47,249 bases of DNA from JACPIA01 sp964655995 (lineage in GTDB: Bacteria > Patescibacteriota > Minisyncoccia > Phycocordibacterales > XYD1-FULL-46-19), in NCBI GenBank assembly GCA_964655995.1, contig CAZZPK010000006.1, positions 1 through 47,249 on the forward strand, written 5' to 3'. The notes under the pieces were generated by a model. It saw only the letters and a list, made by a program, of their open reading frames with translations, did no database searches and was not told the origin of the DNA. This document shows, piece by piece, positions 24,338 through 34,019 of the stretch. The position numbers were made by a program, and so were the translations under genes. Positions within the stretch are counted from its first letter, which is position 1, and every line of letters begins with the position of its first letter.

Positions 24338-26659
24338 ATGCCCAAAAGTGCCAAAATCGCTTCCAAAAAGAGAGTTTCCAAGGTAATTTCCCTCAAAAAG
24401 ATCAAGAAGCGTGACGGCACTTTAGTTGATTTTGATTTGGGTAAAATCGAGCAGGCTATTTTAAAGGCGATGCGCGCCGCCGGCGAGGGGGCCGAGCGCG
24501 ATGCCGCCAAGGTGGCCGCCTCGGTGGAGCGCGCCCTCTTGGCCAAAGCCCGCGCCGGCGGCGCCTCTTATGTGCCAACCGTCGAGGAGACGCAAGATAT
24601 CGTCGAGCAGGAGCTTGTCCACCATCAATTTGCCGTAACGGCCAAGGCTTATATCCTGTACCGCGAGCGGCGGGCCGAGTTAAGGCGGCAAAAAGGCGAT
24701 ATCCCGGCCAAAGTGCGCCAATTAGCCGAGGACAGTCAAAAATATTTCCGCAACGCCTTGGGTGAGTTTATTTATTATCGCACTTACTCCCGCTGGATCG
24801 AGGACGAGAATCGCCGCGAGACCTGGATCGAGACCGTCGACCGCTATCTGGATTTTATGAAGGAGAATTTGGGCACCAAATTGACTGCCGCCGAGTATGA
24901 GGAGGTCCGCCAGGGGATTTTGAACCAGCAGGTAATGCCCTCAATGCGGCTCCTCCAGTTTGCCGGCAAGGCGGCGCGGGCCACCAATGTCTGCGCTTAC
25001 AATTGCTCCTATATCGCGCCGTCAAAACTCGAGGATTTTGCCGAGATTATGTACATCTCGATGTGCGGCACTGGCGCCGGCTGGTCGGTAGAGAGCGCCA
25101 ATATCCAGCAATTGCCGGTAATCAAGCGCCAAACCGGCGTCAAATTAAAAACCTATGTTATTGCCGACAGTAAGGAGGGTTGGTGCGATGCCCTGACTCA
25201 TGGCTTAAAAACCTGGTATGACGGCAAAGACGTAGAGTTTGATTTTTCAGGCTTGCGGCCGGCCGGCGCCCGGCTTAAAACAATGGGCGGCAAGTCGTCC
25301 GGCCCCGAGCCTCTCCGCGATTTGCTCCGTTTTGCCCGCGAGCGCATTCTCCGGCGCCAAGGCAAGCGTTTGACCAACTTAGATGCCCACGACTTGATCT
25401 GCAAAATCGGCGAGATCGTGGTGGCCGGCGGAGTGCGCCGGAGCGCCATGATCTCGCTCTCGGATCTTGACGATGAGGGCGTCCGCGACGCCAAAAAGGG
25501 ACAATTTTACCTCACCGACCCCCAGCGCAGCTTGGCCAATAACTCGGCGGTATACAATAGCAAGCCGACGGCGGCCGAGTTTTTAAACGAGTGGGCGGCC
25601 TTGGTGGCGAGCGGCTCCGGCGAGCGGGGGATTTTTAATCGCGGCGGTCTGGCTACCTCTTTGCCTAAGCGGCGGATTAAGACGCTCGGCGGCGTTATCG
25701 ATAATTTGGGCACCAATCCGTGTGGGGAGATTATTCTCCAATCCAAGCAGTTTTGCAATTTGTCCGAGATTGTGGCGCGCCCCGAGGATACGCTCAAAAC
25801 TTTGCTCCAAAAAGTAAAATTGGCGACGATTTTAGGCACTTACCAGGCCACCTTGACCAACTTTAAATATCTCTCCAAGGAGTGGAAGGAGAATTGCGAA
25901 AAGGAGCGCCTCCTCGGTCTCTCGATTACCGGCCAGTGGGACGCCCAAGTGGTGCGCGATCCGGCCGTGCTCAAAAAGCTCCGTGACGAGTCCATCAGGA
26001 TCAATGCGCTTTACGCCAAGCGGTTTAAGATCAATCCATCCACCTGCATCACTTGCGTCAAGCCCTCCGGCAATTTGTCGCAAACGGTTGACTGCTCCTC
26101 GGGGATGCACCCGCGCCACGCGCCGTACTATATCCGCCGCGTGCGCATCGCCTCCACCGACGCTTTGTTTAAGATGCTTAAGGATCAGGGGGTGCCGTAT
26201 CATCCCGAGGTGGGCCAAAATGCGGAGACGGCGACCACTTATGTGATCGACTTTCCGGTCAAGGCCCCGGGCGGCTCGGTGTTTAAAAACGATTTGTCGG
26301 CTCTCGAACAGCTTGAATATTGGAAAATGGTCAAAACCAATTACACCGAGCATAATCCATCAGTAACCGTTTCAGTAGGCGACGAGGAGTGGCTCCAAGT
26401 GGCCAATTGGCTTTATGAAAATTGGGATATTATCGGCGGACTCTCCTTTTTACCGCGGAGCAATCACGTTTACCAGCTGGCGCCTTACGAGGAGATCACT
26501 AAGGCCGAGTATGAGGCCCTGGCCAAGCGCTGGGAGGGGATCGACTTTTCCAAAATCATTTCCTATGAGATGACGGATGAGACGGAGAACAAGCGCGAGC
26601 TGGCCTGCGCCGGCGGCACCTGCGAGATCGAGATTACCCCCGAGATTCCACAAGCTTAA
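24338..26659 (+). CDS. nrdJ: adenosylcobalamin-dependent ribonucleotide reductase
   Basis: I prefer ATG 24338 over a TTG four codons earlier, giving 773 residues. An ATP-cone domain (KRDGTLVDFDLGKIEQAIL) occupies the first 95 or so residues. The rest matches the monomeric class II triphosphate reductase of the L. leichmannii type: VCAYNCSYIAPSKLEDFAEI, NPCGEIILQSKQFCNLSE with the radical-site cysteines near 465-477, CVKPSGNLSQTVDCSSGMHP, and a C-terminal redox pair CAGGTC (C-x4-C). It makes dNTPs without oxygen and needs vitamin B12, which must be imported. A TACAAT box lies about 35 nt upstream. Confidence 0.94.
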   Translation: MPKSAKIASKKRVSKVISLKKIKKRDGTLVDFDLGKIEQAILKAMRAAGEGAERDAAKVAASVERALLAKARAGGASYVPTVEETQDIVEQELVHHQFAVTAKAYILYRERRAELRRQKGDIPAKVRQLAEDSQKYFRNALGEFIYYRTYSRWIEDENRRETWIETVDRYLDFMKENLGTKLTAAEYEEVRQGILNQQVMPSMRLLQFAGKAARATNVCAYNCSYIAPSKLEDFAEIMYISMCGTGAGWSVESANIQQLPVIKRQTGVKLKTYVIADSKEGWCDALTHGLKTWYDGKDVEFDFSGLRPAGARLKTMGGKSSGPEPLRDLLRFARERILRRQGKRLTNLDAHDLICKIGEIVVAGGVRRSAMISLSDLDDEGVRDAKKGQFYLTDPQRSLANNSAVYNSKPTAAEFLNEWAALVASGSGERGIFNRGGLATSLPKRRIKTLGGVIDNLGTNPCGEIILQSKQFCNLSEIVARPEDTLKTLLQKVKLATILGTYQATLTNFKYLSKEWKENCEKERLLGLSITGQWDAQVVRDPAVLKKLRDESIRINALYAKRFKINPSTCITCVKPSGNLSQTVDCSSGMHPRHAPYYIRRVRIASTDALFKMLKDQGVPYHPEVGQNAETATTYVIDFPVKAPGGSVFKNDLSALEQLEYWKMVKTNYTEHNPSVTVSVGDEEWLQVANWLYENWDIIGGLSFLPRSNHVYQLAPYEEITKAEYEALAKRWEGIDFSKIISYEMTDETENKRELACAGGTCEIEITPEIPQA

Positions 26660-26661
26660 GC

Positions 26662-26689
26662 AAAAACCCCCGCTTACGCGGGGGTTTTT
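26662..26689 (+). terminator. terminator of nrdJ
   Basis: A 12-bp perfect stem, AAAAACCCCCGC with GCGGGGGTTTTT, around TTAC. Because it is symmetrical it can also end rnpB transcription from the other side, 10 bp away. Confidence 0.93.
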
Positions 26690-26698
26690 GATTTGCTT

Positions 26699-27107
26699 GC
26701 CTGGCCTATAAGCCGAATTCTGTATCCCGCCCTCTCAAAGAGGGCGGGACGATAGTTATTTATCTAGGCCCGAGATTGCTCGCGGGCTCAAGCGGCACTA
26801 CCCGTAAACCCCGTAAAGTGATTACACCACGGGGCACGGGTCACGGCCTTGCATCACGTCGGGTTTACCAAGCGTTCGTATCGCTACGAATTCTCTACGG
26901 TGGCGTTAACCTCCATAGACTTTTCACCTTTCCCCGCCACAACTTCGCAGATGTTGGCGGGTAGTATTGTCTCTGTGGCACTTTCCCTCAACTGCATTCG
27001 CATGCAATTGGGTGGGTGTTACCCACGACGCTTTTCTCGGATGTTCGGACTTTCCTGCCCGACTTCTGCTGCCTAAGCAGAGCGTCGGACCAACTATCCG
27101 ACCAGGC
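26699..27107 (-). ncRNA. rnpB: RNase P RNA (class A)
   Basis: On the minus strand the conserved 5' block GAGGAAAGTCCG-like region (GCAGGAAAGTCCGAACATC, near 27055-27037), internal CACGTAGAG-type features and the 3' block ACAGAATTCGGCTTATAGGC (26721-26702) are present. The ends GCCTGG (27107-27102) and CCAGGC (26704-26699) form the P1 stem. An extended -10, TGCTATACT, at 27122-27114 places the start at about 27107. The RNA cuts the leaders of pre-tRNAs. Open reading frames seen across it are spurious. Confidence 0.95.
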
Positions 27108-27138
27108 TATTACAGTATAGCACAAACCTCTTAAAAAA

Positions 27139-27366
27139 TCAATCAACCAATTTACGTCTGATCAGCTTTGGCCCCAACCCCCGCTTGGCGGCCAGTTTTT
27201 GGAGGTCATGGAGCCGGTAGTGGCGATAATGGTTATCTGATCGGCGTGAGGGTTTTAAAATCCCTTTTTTATCCCATAGGCGCAGAGTGGCCGGCGAGAC
27301 CCCCAACCACTCGGCGGCCTCTTTAACCGTCAGTCCACCCTGTGATTTGGATCGCGATTGCGTCAT
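27139..27366 (-). CDS. small MerR-type DNA-binding protein
   Basis: I choose the ATG at 27366 (75 residues); a longer frame from 27414 would cross the promoter of the opposite gene. The whole protein is a MerR-type winged helix: LTVKEAAEWLGVSPATLRLW at about 12-31, then DKKGILKPSRRSDNHYRHYR. No effector domain follows, so it is probably a stand-alone DNA binder. It is divergent from the O-antigen-ligase-like gene, 33 bp away, and may control it. Confidence 0.85.
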   Translation of the reverse strand: MTQSRSKSQGGLTVKEAAEWLGVSPATLRLWDKKGILKPSRRSDNHYRHYRLHDLQKLAAKRGLGPKLIRRKLVD

Positions 27367-27387
27367 AATAGCTTTGTCGCTTATAAT
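27358..27387 (+). promoter_or_regulatory. promoter of the ligase-like/TPR gene
   Basis: TTGCGT (27358-27363) and TATAAT (27382-27387) are 18 bp apart and end 12 nt before the ATG at 27400. The -35 overlaps the first codons of the MerR-like gene, a good arrangement for control by that protein. Confidence 0.55.
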
Positions 27388-27399
27388 TAAAGAACTTCT

Positions 27400-29824
27400 A
27401 TGTTTATAAAGCAATGGCCCACCTTTGAGACTGTCGCCCTGTGGGTACTTACCGCCTTAATCGTTTTGGCTCCGATCCTTTTTTTGCCGGTCTCCGGACT
27501 CATAGTTGATGTCGGCAAAACTTTTATTTTGTCTCTTGGGATTGTCGCGGTGCTCATTTTGTGGCTTATCAGTTTGCTCCAGGAGAGCCGTCTTGGTTTG
27601 CCGGCCACCGTGGCTTGGCTGGCGCCGCTACCGCTCCTTTTGGTCTTGTTTATCTCGGCCTTATTTTCCGGGACCATCCGCCACTCATTGCTTGGCGGCG
27701 GCTATGAGCACGACACCGTTTGGTTTTGGCTTTTGCTGAGCTTGGTATTTTGGCTGTCGGCGATCATCTTCCAAACCAAAGAGAGAGTGATTCGGGTTTG
27801 CTTGGGATTACTGGCATCGGGAGTGGTGGTCTTTTTGTTCCAAATAATCGTCGTTTTGTTTGGACCGTTTGATCTATTGGGTATTTTTAGCAACAAAACC
27901 GTCAACCTGATCGGCCGGTGGAATGAGCTCAGCATCTTTTTTGGCTTGATTGCGATATTGGCTGTAGGTATTTGGGAGCTGGTGCCGCCCAAGGGCTCCA
28001 AATTTATTTCTTATTTGGTGGTTGGCAGTTTGACCGTGAGTCTGGTCGTTTTGGCGTTTGTTAATTTTTATCGGACGTGGCTGGTGTTGGGGGTATTGAG
28101 TTTGGCCCTCTTTGTTTACTTGGTGGTGGTGCGCGAGCGCAGTCCGGAGGCCGCGTCGGGGCGCCGCCGTATTGCTCGCCCGGCTTTTGTGGTGTTAATT
28201 ATCGCTTTAGTGTTTTTGACCATCGGCCGGCCAGAGAGCTTGATTGGCCGCGGGTTGAGCTGGGTTAATACAGGCTTGGGTATTAGTACCATTGAGGTCT
28301 GGCCAACGGAGGCGGCCACCTGGCAGGTATTTAAGCGGTCGATTATGGTTGATCCACTGTTGGGAGCTGGTCCCAATAATTTTAATCTGCGCTGGCTCGC
28401 CTTTAAACCGGCCGGTGTTAACGAGAGCCCTTTTTGGGCACTCGATTTTAACGGCGGCAGCGGCTATTTGCCATCATTTTTTATTACCGCCGGTTCTCTC
28501 GGCCTGCTTGGAGTTTTGTTTTTGCTAGGTAGCTGGCTGTTTGGCGTTGTCCGGAGCATTTGGGGTACGGGCGGCACCGATCGCAGCGGCCACAGTTTGG
28601 CGCTGGTAGTCTTTTTGGCCGCGCTGTATGGCGCCAGCTTTACTCTGATCTATGTTCCCGGGTCCGCCCTGCTGGTAATCGCTGCCGCTTTGGCCGGTAT
28701 CACTCTCGGCGTTTTGACGACGATTAAACGGCTGCCGCTTTACCAAATATCCTTAGTGAGCGACCCGCGGATAAATTTTATCTCGATTTTGGCGGTCATT
28801 TTTAGCTTGATCCTCAGTATTGGCGCCGGCTATTTCTTGATTCAAAAAATAGTCTCGATTTATTACTATCAAGAAGGTCTGGCTGTTATCCAGGCTGGGC
28901 AGTCGGTGGAGGCGGCAGAACCTTACTTTTTAACCGCCGTCAGCTGGAGCGATGACGAGACTTACCGCCGGGTGTTGGTTGATGCCGGTTTGGCTAAAAT
29001 CGGCGTCTTGCTCTCGACTAACCAGGGTACGCCCGAGACTTTGCGCACCCAATTTGAGAATTTGCTGGCTAGCACTTTAACCTCCGCCAATCGCGCCCTG
29101 GATCTTAATCGGTTTAATTTTTCAAATTGGCTGGCCTTGGCTCGCGTTTACGAGTCTTTGGTGCCGCTTAAAGTCCCGGGCGCTTATGATGAGGCGGTTA
29201 AGGTGTACAGTGAGGCAGCCAAGTATAATCCGACCAGCCCGGTTATTGATGTTTTGCGGGCGCGATTAGAGCTCGCGGTAAATGATCGCAAGCAGGCTTA
29301 TACTCACTTACTTAATGCGGTGAGTATAAGCCTGCTTGCGATCATTTACCGCGAGCAAGCAGGCTTATACTCACTTACTTAATGCGGTGGCTAAAAAACC
29401 CAATTATACCGAGGCCCTCTTTTTGCTGGCCCAAATGGATATTGAGGACGGCAACTTGCGCCAAGCGATTACCCGCGCCGAGAATGCCGCCTTACTCTCG
29501 CCCAATGACGCTGGCATCTTTTTCCAACTAGGATTTTTGCGCTATCGGGCAAGTGATTACGCTCCGGCACGGGAGGCCCTCTTGCGCGCGACGGCCCTGA
29601 TCCCTAATTATGCCAATGCCCAATACTTTTTAGGCTTAAGTGAGGCGGCGCTGGGCAATCGCCAGGCAGCTATTGCCCAGTTTGAGGCTATTGCCGCACT
29701 TAATCCCGACAATACCGAGATCAAGTCGATTCTCGCTAATTTGCGGGCGGGGAGGGCGCCTTTTGCGAGCGGCGCCAAAGATACTCCGGACAAGCGCTCA
29801 ACTTTGCCGGTTAAAGACAATTAA
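27400..29824 (+). pseudogene. O-antigen-ligase-like/TPR membrane protein, frame broken at 29.3 kb
   Basis: The frame opens with about 12 membrane helices (to roughly residue 480) including a large loop region like that of Wzy/WaaL O-antigen ligase and polymerase proteins, then a soluble TPR part. It stops at 29382. A second frame ending at 29824 continues the TPR part (KPNYTEALFLLAQMDIED...). Removing 67 bp of a snap-back duplication (see 29271-29388) joins both into one frame of 785 residues, so this was one gene. Ligase-TPR proteins polymerise or attach surface sugars or glycosylate pili; the neighbour murJ supports an envelope role. Whether the break is a real mutation or an assembly error cannot be told here. 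Confidence 0.8.
29271..29388. repeat. snap-back inverted repeat plus direct repeat
   Basis: Arms 29271-29305 and 29322-29356 are exact 35-nt reverse complements separated by 16 nt. In addition 29288-29321 is repeated directly at 29355-29388 (34 nt, offset 67). Together they describe one extra 67-bp block holding an inverted copy, the pattern made by a strand switch during copying. It breaks the reading frame because 67 is not a multiple of 3. Confidence 0.95.
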
Positions 29825-29826
29825 TC

Positions 29827-31500
29827 ATGGTTCGTAATCTGCTTAAGCTCCTTGATCGCGAGTTAAGCGGTCTGCATCAGGCGGCCCTCTTTCTCTCAGC
29901 GTCGGCGCTAGCCTCGCAACTTTTAGGTTTGGCTCGCGACCGTCTGTTGGCTGGGACTTTTGGCGTTGGCCGCGAGCTCGATATTTACTACGCCGCTTTC
30001 CGCATCCCTGATCTGGTTTATGTTTTGGTGGCCTCGCTGGTGTCGGTAACGGTGTTGATCCCGTTTGTGCTCGGCCGCTTGGCTGAGAATCAGGAGGAAG
30101 AGGCTAAAAACTTTCTCTCCGGCGTTGTGACTTGGTTTAGTTTACTGATGCTGGCAACCAGCGCCGCGCTTTACTTGGCTTTGCCCGCCTTAACCGGCAA
30201 GATAGTGCCGGGGTTTAGCATCGCCGAGCAAGCAGCAGTTGCGGAGCTCTCGCGGATTATCTTGCTCTCGCCGTTTTTGTTGGGACTTTCCAATTTATTT
30301 GCCAGCATTACTCAAGCTTATCGACGGTTTGCTGTTTACTCGCTTAGTCCGATTTTTTACAATCTCGGCATTATTATTGGCATTTTGTGGCTGTATCCCT
30401 GGCTCGGTCTTAAGGGTTTGGCTTGGGGTGTGGCGCTGGGCGCCCTGCTCCACTTGGCTATACAATTGCCCACGATTTTTCGGCTTGGATTTGCTCCGCG
30501 CTGGCGCTTGGCAACCTGGACGGAGCTTAAACCGGTGCTCGCTGTCTCTTTGCCTCGGACGGTAACACTCGGTTGCCATCAATTGGTCCAAGTAGGCCTG
30601 GTAATGCTCGGCTCGTTGTTGCCGCTCGGCTCAATTGCTGTTTTTACCTTTGCTCTCAATTTACAGTCGGTGCCGCTCGCTCTGATCGGGGTAAGCTACT
30701 CGGTGGCCGCTTTCCCCACCTTGACCTCCTTGTATACGCGCGGCTCACGGGCGGAATTTTTAAGCCATATTGGTCGGGCGGCGCGGCATATTATTTTTTG
30801 GTCAATGCCGGTAATGGTGCTGTTTATGGTGTTGCGGGCCCATATTGTCCGAGTGATCTTAGGGGCGGGCGCCTTTGATTGGACGGCTACCCGTCTCACT
30901 GCCGCCGCTGTGGCCATTTTTGTCCTCTCGCTCGGGGCGCAAAATTTAGTACTGCTCTTAATCCGAGGTTATTATGCCGGCGGTAAAACTAAAAAACCTC
31001 TGGTCGCCGCTGCCGTGATGTTGGTCGTTACCTCGCTTTTAGCCTGGGGCCTAGTGACGCTCTTTAATCTCTCGACCACTTTCCGCCTTGCCGTCGAGTC
31101 ACTATTTAGGGTGTCGGAGGTGCCGGGCACGGTTATTATGATGATACCACTAGCCTTTACTCTGGGGGTAATCGTCCAGGGTGGTTTGTTGTGGTGGTGG
31201 TTCCGTCGCGACTTTGGCTGGGTAAAAAGCGGTTTACGTCGGACAACAACCGAGTCGCTTGGCGCTTCGCTTGCCGGCGGTGTTGCCGCCTACGGCGTTT
31301 TGCTCTTGATTGGTCAATCGATACCGCTCTCGACCACCTTGGGCGTATTTACCCAAGGTTTGCTGGCGGGGCTGGCTGGTATTGCCGTGACGGCGCTAAT
31401 TTTATGGACCATTGGCAATCAGGAGATTATGGAGCTTGCCAAATCGCTCGCGCGCGGCCGCTCCCAAGAGACTGTGGTGCCCGAAGCCGGCGAGTTGTGA
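29827..31500 (+). CDS. murJ: lipid II flippase MurJ (MviN family)
   Basis: The 557-residue protein has about 14 membrane helices and the family pattern: SASALASQLLGLARDRLLAGTFGVGRELDIYYAAFRIPD at the start (about 17-60), with the Arg residues lining the cavity, and VEVAFPTLT-like VAAFPTLTSLYTRG in the middle. MurJ turns lipid II across the membrane for peptidoglycan synthesis. It starts 2 bp after the TPR gene, so the frame break upstream could lower its expression. The C-terminal 20 residues are a cytoplasmic tail. Confidence 0.93.
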   Translation: MVRNLLKLLDRELSGLHQAALFLSASALASQLLGLARDRLLAGTFGVGRELDIYYAAFRIPDLVYVLVASLVSVTVLIPFVLGRLAENQEEEAKNFLSGVVTWFSLLMLATSAALYLALPALTGKIVPGFSIAEQAAVAELSRIILLSPFLLGLSNLFASITQAYRRFAVYSLSPIFYNLGIIIGILWLYPWLGLKGLAWGVALGALLHLAIQLPTIFRLGFAPRWRLATWTELKPVLAVSLPRTVTLGCHQLVQVGLVMLGSLLPLGSIAVFTFALNLQSVPLALIGVSYSVAAFPTLTSLYTRGSRAEFLSHIGRAARHIIFWSMPVMVLFMVLRAHIVRVILGAGAFDWTATRLTAAAVAIFVLSLGAQNLVLLLIRGYYAGGKTKKPLVAAAVMLVVTSLLAWGLVTLFNLSTTFRLAVESLFRVSEVPGTVIMMIPLAFTLGVIVQGGLLWWWFRRDFGWVKSGLRRTTTESLGASLAGGVAAYGVLLLIGQSIPLSTTLGVFTQGLLAGLAGIAVTALILWTIGNQEIMELAKSLARGRSQETVVPEAGEL

Positions 31501-31514
31501 TACACTGATCTTAT

Positions 31515-32072
31515 ATGGAAAATACCAAAAAGGGTGCTGTTGCACCGTTGATTCTGGTAATTATTGCAGTGGCGGCGATTGGTGGGGGAACTTATTATTT
31601 TAAAAATAAACCATCAATTGTGTCGGAACAAAAAACGGAGGAAGCGGCGCTTGGTAATAACATCGTCGAAGATCAATCTATTTTATCACCAAAAGAGAAT
31701 GTTAATTCCGAGATTTATACTGAAAGTCAATCAACTCGCGGTATTGTAATTACTTCCTTTAAAGCCAACGATTTGGTGGCATTGCCGATTACTGTTAAGG
31801 GTTATCTTGATGGCAATGGCTGGGCCGCCAATGAGGGGGAAATCGGCTTTGTTGAGGTTTTTGATGGCAATGGTAAAGCGATTGTTGGTAGAGAGGTGAT
31901 TAGGACAACAAGTAACTGGCTACAATTTCCAACATATTTTGAGGTGGTGGTTGGTGATCGCGAACAGATGAGTTATTTGGAAACCGATATGGGTATAGTA
32001 AAAATAACTGGTAATGGAGCCAAAGACGGAGATAAGCTAAAAACCATTACCATACCGATCAGATTTAAATAA
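31515..32072 (+). CDS. membrane-anchored protein with Gmad2-like immunoglobulin domain
   Basis: The 185 residues start with a membrane helix (about 11-29), continue with a polar linker, and end with a domain (about 75-185) whose pattern, GIVITSFKANDLVALPITVKG then GFVEVFDGNGKAIVGREV, resembles the Gmad2 immunoglobulin-like domain known from sporulation and germination proteins. It is exposed outside the cytoplasm. The role here is unknown. The gene is more AT-rich than murJ and lepA on both sides. Confidence 0.75.
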   Translation: MENTKKGAVAPLILVIIAVAAIGGGTYYFKNKPSIVSEQKTEEAALGNNIVEDQSILSPKENVNSEIYTESQSTRGIVITSFKANDLVALPITVKGYLDGNGWAANEGEIGFVEVFDGNGKAIVGREVIRTTSNWLQFPTYFEVVVGDREQMSYLETDMGIVKITGNGAKDGDKLKTITIPIRFK

Positions 32073-32097
32073 TTGGCGATTATGATAGGATAGGGCG

Positions 32098-33891
32098 ATG
32101 GCGGAGAAGATTAGAAATTTTAGTATTATTGCTCACATTGATCACGGTAAGTCCACTTTGGCCGACCGGCTCTTGGAGCGTACCGGCACGATTGAGCAAA
32201 GGAAGATGAAAAATCAGGTCTTGGACCGGATGGACTTGGAGCGCGAGCGGGGGATCACGATTAAAATGCAGCCGGTGCGCATGAGTTATGAGCACCAAGG
32301 CGAACAGTATGAATTAAATTTAATCGATACGCCGGGACACATCGACTTTTCTTACGAGGTGTCGCGGGCGCTTAAGGCGGTGGAGGGCGTACTGTTGCTC
32401 GTTGATGCCACCCAGGGGGTGCAGGCGCAAACTTTGTCGGTGCTCTCTTTGGCTCGCGAGCTTAATTTAACCATTATCCCGGTGCTTAATAAAATCGATT
32501 TGCCGGTGGCAGCGGTGGCGGAGGTACGTGCCGAAGTGGCCAAGTTGTTGGAGATCGATCCGGCGACGATTTTGGCCGTGTCCGGCAAAACGGGCGCCGG
32601 TGTGGACGAGCTGTTGGTCGAGATCGTTAAACGCATCCCGCCGCCTCAGTCAGCCCATAAAAATGGGAGTCGAGCGCTGGTATTTGATTTTGAATATTCG
32701 ACCCATCGCGGGGTGATTGTGTATGTGCGGGTGTTAGATGGCGTCTTAACTGCCGGCGACTCGCTCCATTTTGTCGGTAGCGGCGAGGGCTGCGTGGTGG
32801 GCGAGGTTGGTTTTTTTGCGCCGGAGCGGACACCAACCACCGCTCTCCGGGCCGGCGAGATCGGCTATATTGTCACCGGGCTTAAAAAGCCGGGGCTCGC
32901 TCATGTGGGCGACACCTTAACCGGCCGCGAGGCCCTGCCGGCTGTGCCGGGCTATGAGCGTCCGCGGCCGGTGGTCTGGGCCTCGGTTTATCCCGAGAGC
33001 CAAGATGATTTTACTATTTTAAAACAGGCTTTGGAGCGGCTTAATCTCTCGGACTCGGCTTTTACCTTTGAGGAGGAGTCGTCGGGAGCTTTGGGGCGGG
33101 GATTCAGAGTCGGCTTTTTGGGTATGCTCCATTTGGAGATTATTACCGAGCGGCTCAAGCGCGAGTTTAATTTGGAGCTCATTGTGGCGACGCCGACGAT
33201 CAGCTACGAGGTGACTAATCAGGCGACAGGCGAAACAGCGCTTATTTACTCGCCCACCCGCTTTCCTCTCGAGACTAAGGGCTATGCTGTCCGCGAGCGC
33301 TTGGTCAAGGTAATGCTTATTACGCCGCCGGAGTATTTAAAGTCGATTATGCCGCTCCTTTATGAGCATGAGGCGGTTATTACTCACACCGACAATTGGT
33401 CGGCCGGACGCACAGCGCTGGCGCTTGAGATGCCCTTGCGCGAGCTGATGCGTCATTTTTTTGACGAGCTTAAAAGCGTTTCCTCGGGCTTTGCCTCGCT
33501 CTCGTATCAGCTTGACGAGTGGCGGCCGGCCGAGGTGGTACGGCTCGACTTGTTGGTTAACGGAGAGGCGGTGCCGGCCTTCTCCCGAGTGGTGGCGCGG
33601 CGGCGGGTGGAGCAGGAGGCCAAAGAGGCGGTGGAAAAATTGGCCAAATTGCTGCCGCGGCAATTGATTGTGGTTAAAATCCAGGCTCAGGCGCTGGGGC
33701 GCATTATTGCCTCCGAGACGCTTGCAGCACTGCGCAAGGATGTTACTGATTACTTATACGGTGGTGATATTACTCGCAAGATGAAGCTCCGCGAGAAGCA
33801 AAAAAAGGGCAAAAAAAAGATGCAGGCCCGGGGCCAAGTGGAGATCCCCAACGACGTTTTTTTAAAAATGATGCGAGCCGATGGGCGCTAG
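32098..33891 (+). CDS. lepA: elongation factor 4 (LepA)
   Basis: A GTPase that acts on stalled or back-translocated ribosomes and helps 30S maturation. The 597-residue length is standard. G1 AHIDHGKST (about 12-20), switch I with RERGITIK, G3 DTPGHIDF, G4 NKID and the LepA-only C-terminal domain with SLSYQLDEWRPAEVVRLDLLVNGE and YGGDITRKMKLREKQKKGKKKM are visible. Its stop overlaps the stop of a small minus-strand gene. Confidence 0.97.
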   Translation: MAEKIRNFSIIAHIDHGKSTLADRLLERTGTIEQRKMKNQVLDRMDLERERGITIKMQPVRMSYEHQGEQYELNLIDTPGHIDFSYEVSRALKAVEGVLLLVDATQGVQAQTLSVLSLARELNLTIIPVLNKIDLPVAAVAEVRAEVAKLLEIDPATILAVSGKTGAGVDELLVEIVKRIPPPQSAHKNGSRALVFDFEYSTHRGVIVYVRVLDGVLTAGDSLHFVGSGEGCVVGEVGFFAPERTPTTALRAGEIGYIVTGLKKPGLAHVGDTLTGREALPAVPGYERPRPVVWASVYPESQDDFTILKQALERLNLSDSAFTFEEESSGALGRGFRVGFLGMLHLEIITERLKREFNLELIVATPTISYEVTNQATGETALIYSPTRFPLETKGYAVRERLVKVMLITPPEYLKSIMPLLYEHEAVITHTDNWSAGRTALALEMPLRELMRHFFDELKSVSSGFASLSYQLDEWRPAEVVRLDLLVNGEAVPAFSRVVARRRVEQEAKEAVEKLAKLLPRQLIVVKIQAQALGRIIASETLAALRKDVTDYLYGGDITRKMKLREKQKKGKKKMQARGQVEIPNDVFLKMMRADGR

Positions 33892-33998
33892 GCAAAGAGA
33901 GGAGCCAAGTAAAGGAGAATCATCCCGGCGATGACGATCAATCCGACCGCGGCCCAGGGCCAGGAGACTTTGTTTTTTGGTTTGCTCATGATGCTCAT
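33888..33998 (-). CDS. 36-residue single-helix membrane peptide
   Basis: The minus strand encodes MSIMSKPKNKVSWPWAAVGL followed by IVIAGMILLYLAPLFA and a stop. A basic head (KPKNK) is followed by one membrane helix at about residues 13-34. A start at the second Met (33989) is also possible. A promoter-like palindrome lies exactly upstream, and the stop shares bases with the lepA stop, so the convergent ends overlap. Function unknown; such tiny membrane proteins are common in compact genomes. Confidence 0.65.
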   Translation of the reverse strand: MSIMSKPKNKVSWPWAAVGLIVIAGMILLYLAPLFA

Positions 33999-34013
33999 GT
34001 ATAGTACTATACA
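33998..34013. promoter_or_regulatory. palindromic divergent -10 region
   Basis: TGTATAGTACTATACA is a perfect 16-bp palindrome. It gives TATAGT on both strands (34000-34005 plus; 34011-34006 minus), right before the start codons of the small membrane peptide (33998) and the FtsB-like gene (34020). Both mRNAs would be nearly leaderless, and only one polymerase can sit there at a time. Confidence 0.55.
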
Positions 34014-34019
34014 GTCACT

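Noticed and set aside
26776..27076. Two small plus-strand frames
   Set aside because: They lie wholly inside RNase P RNA, whose conserved blocks are clear.
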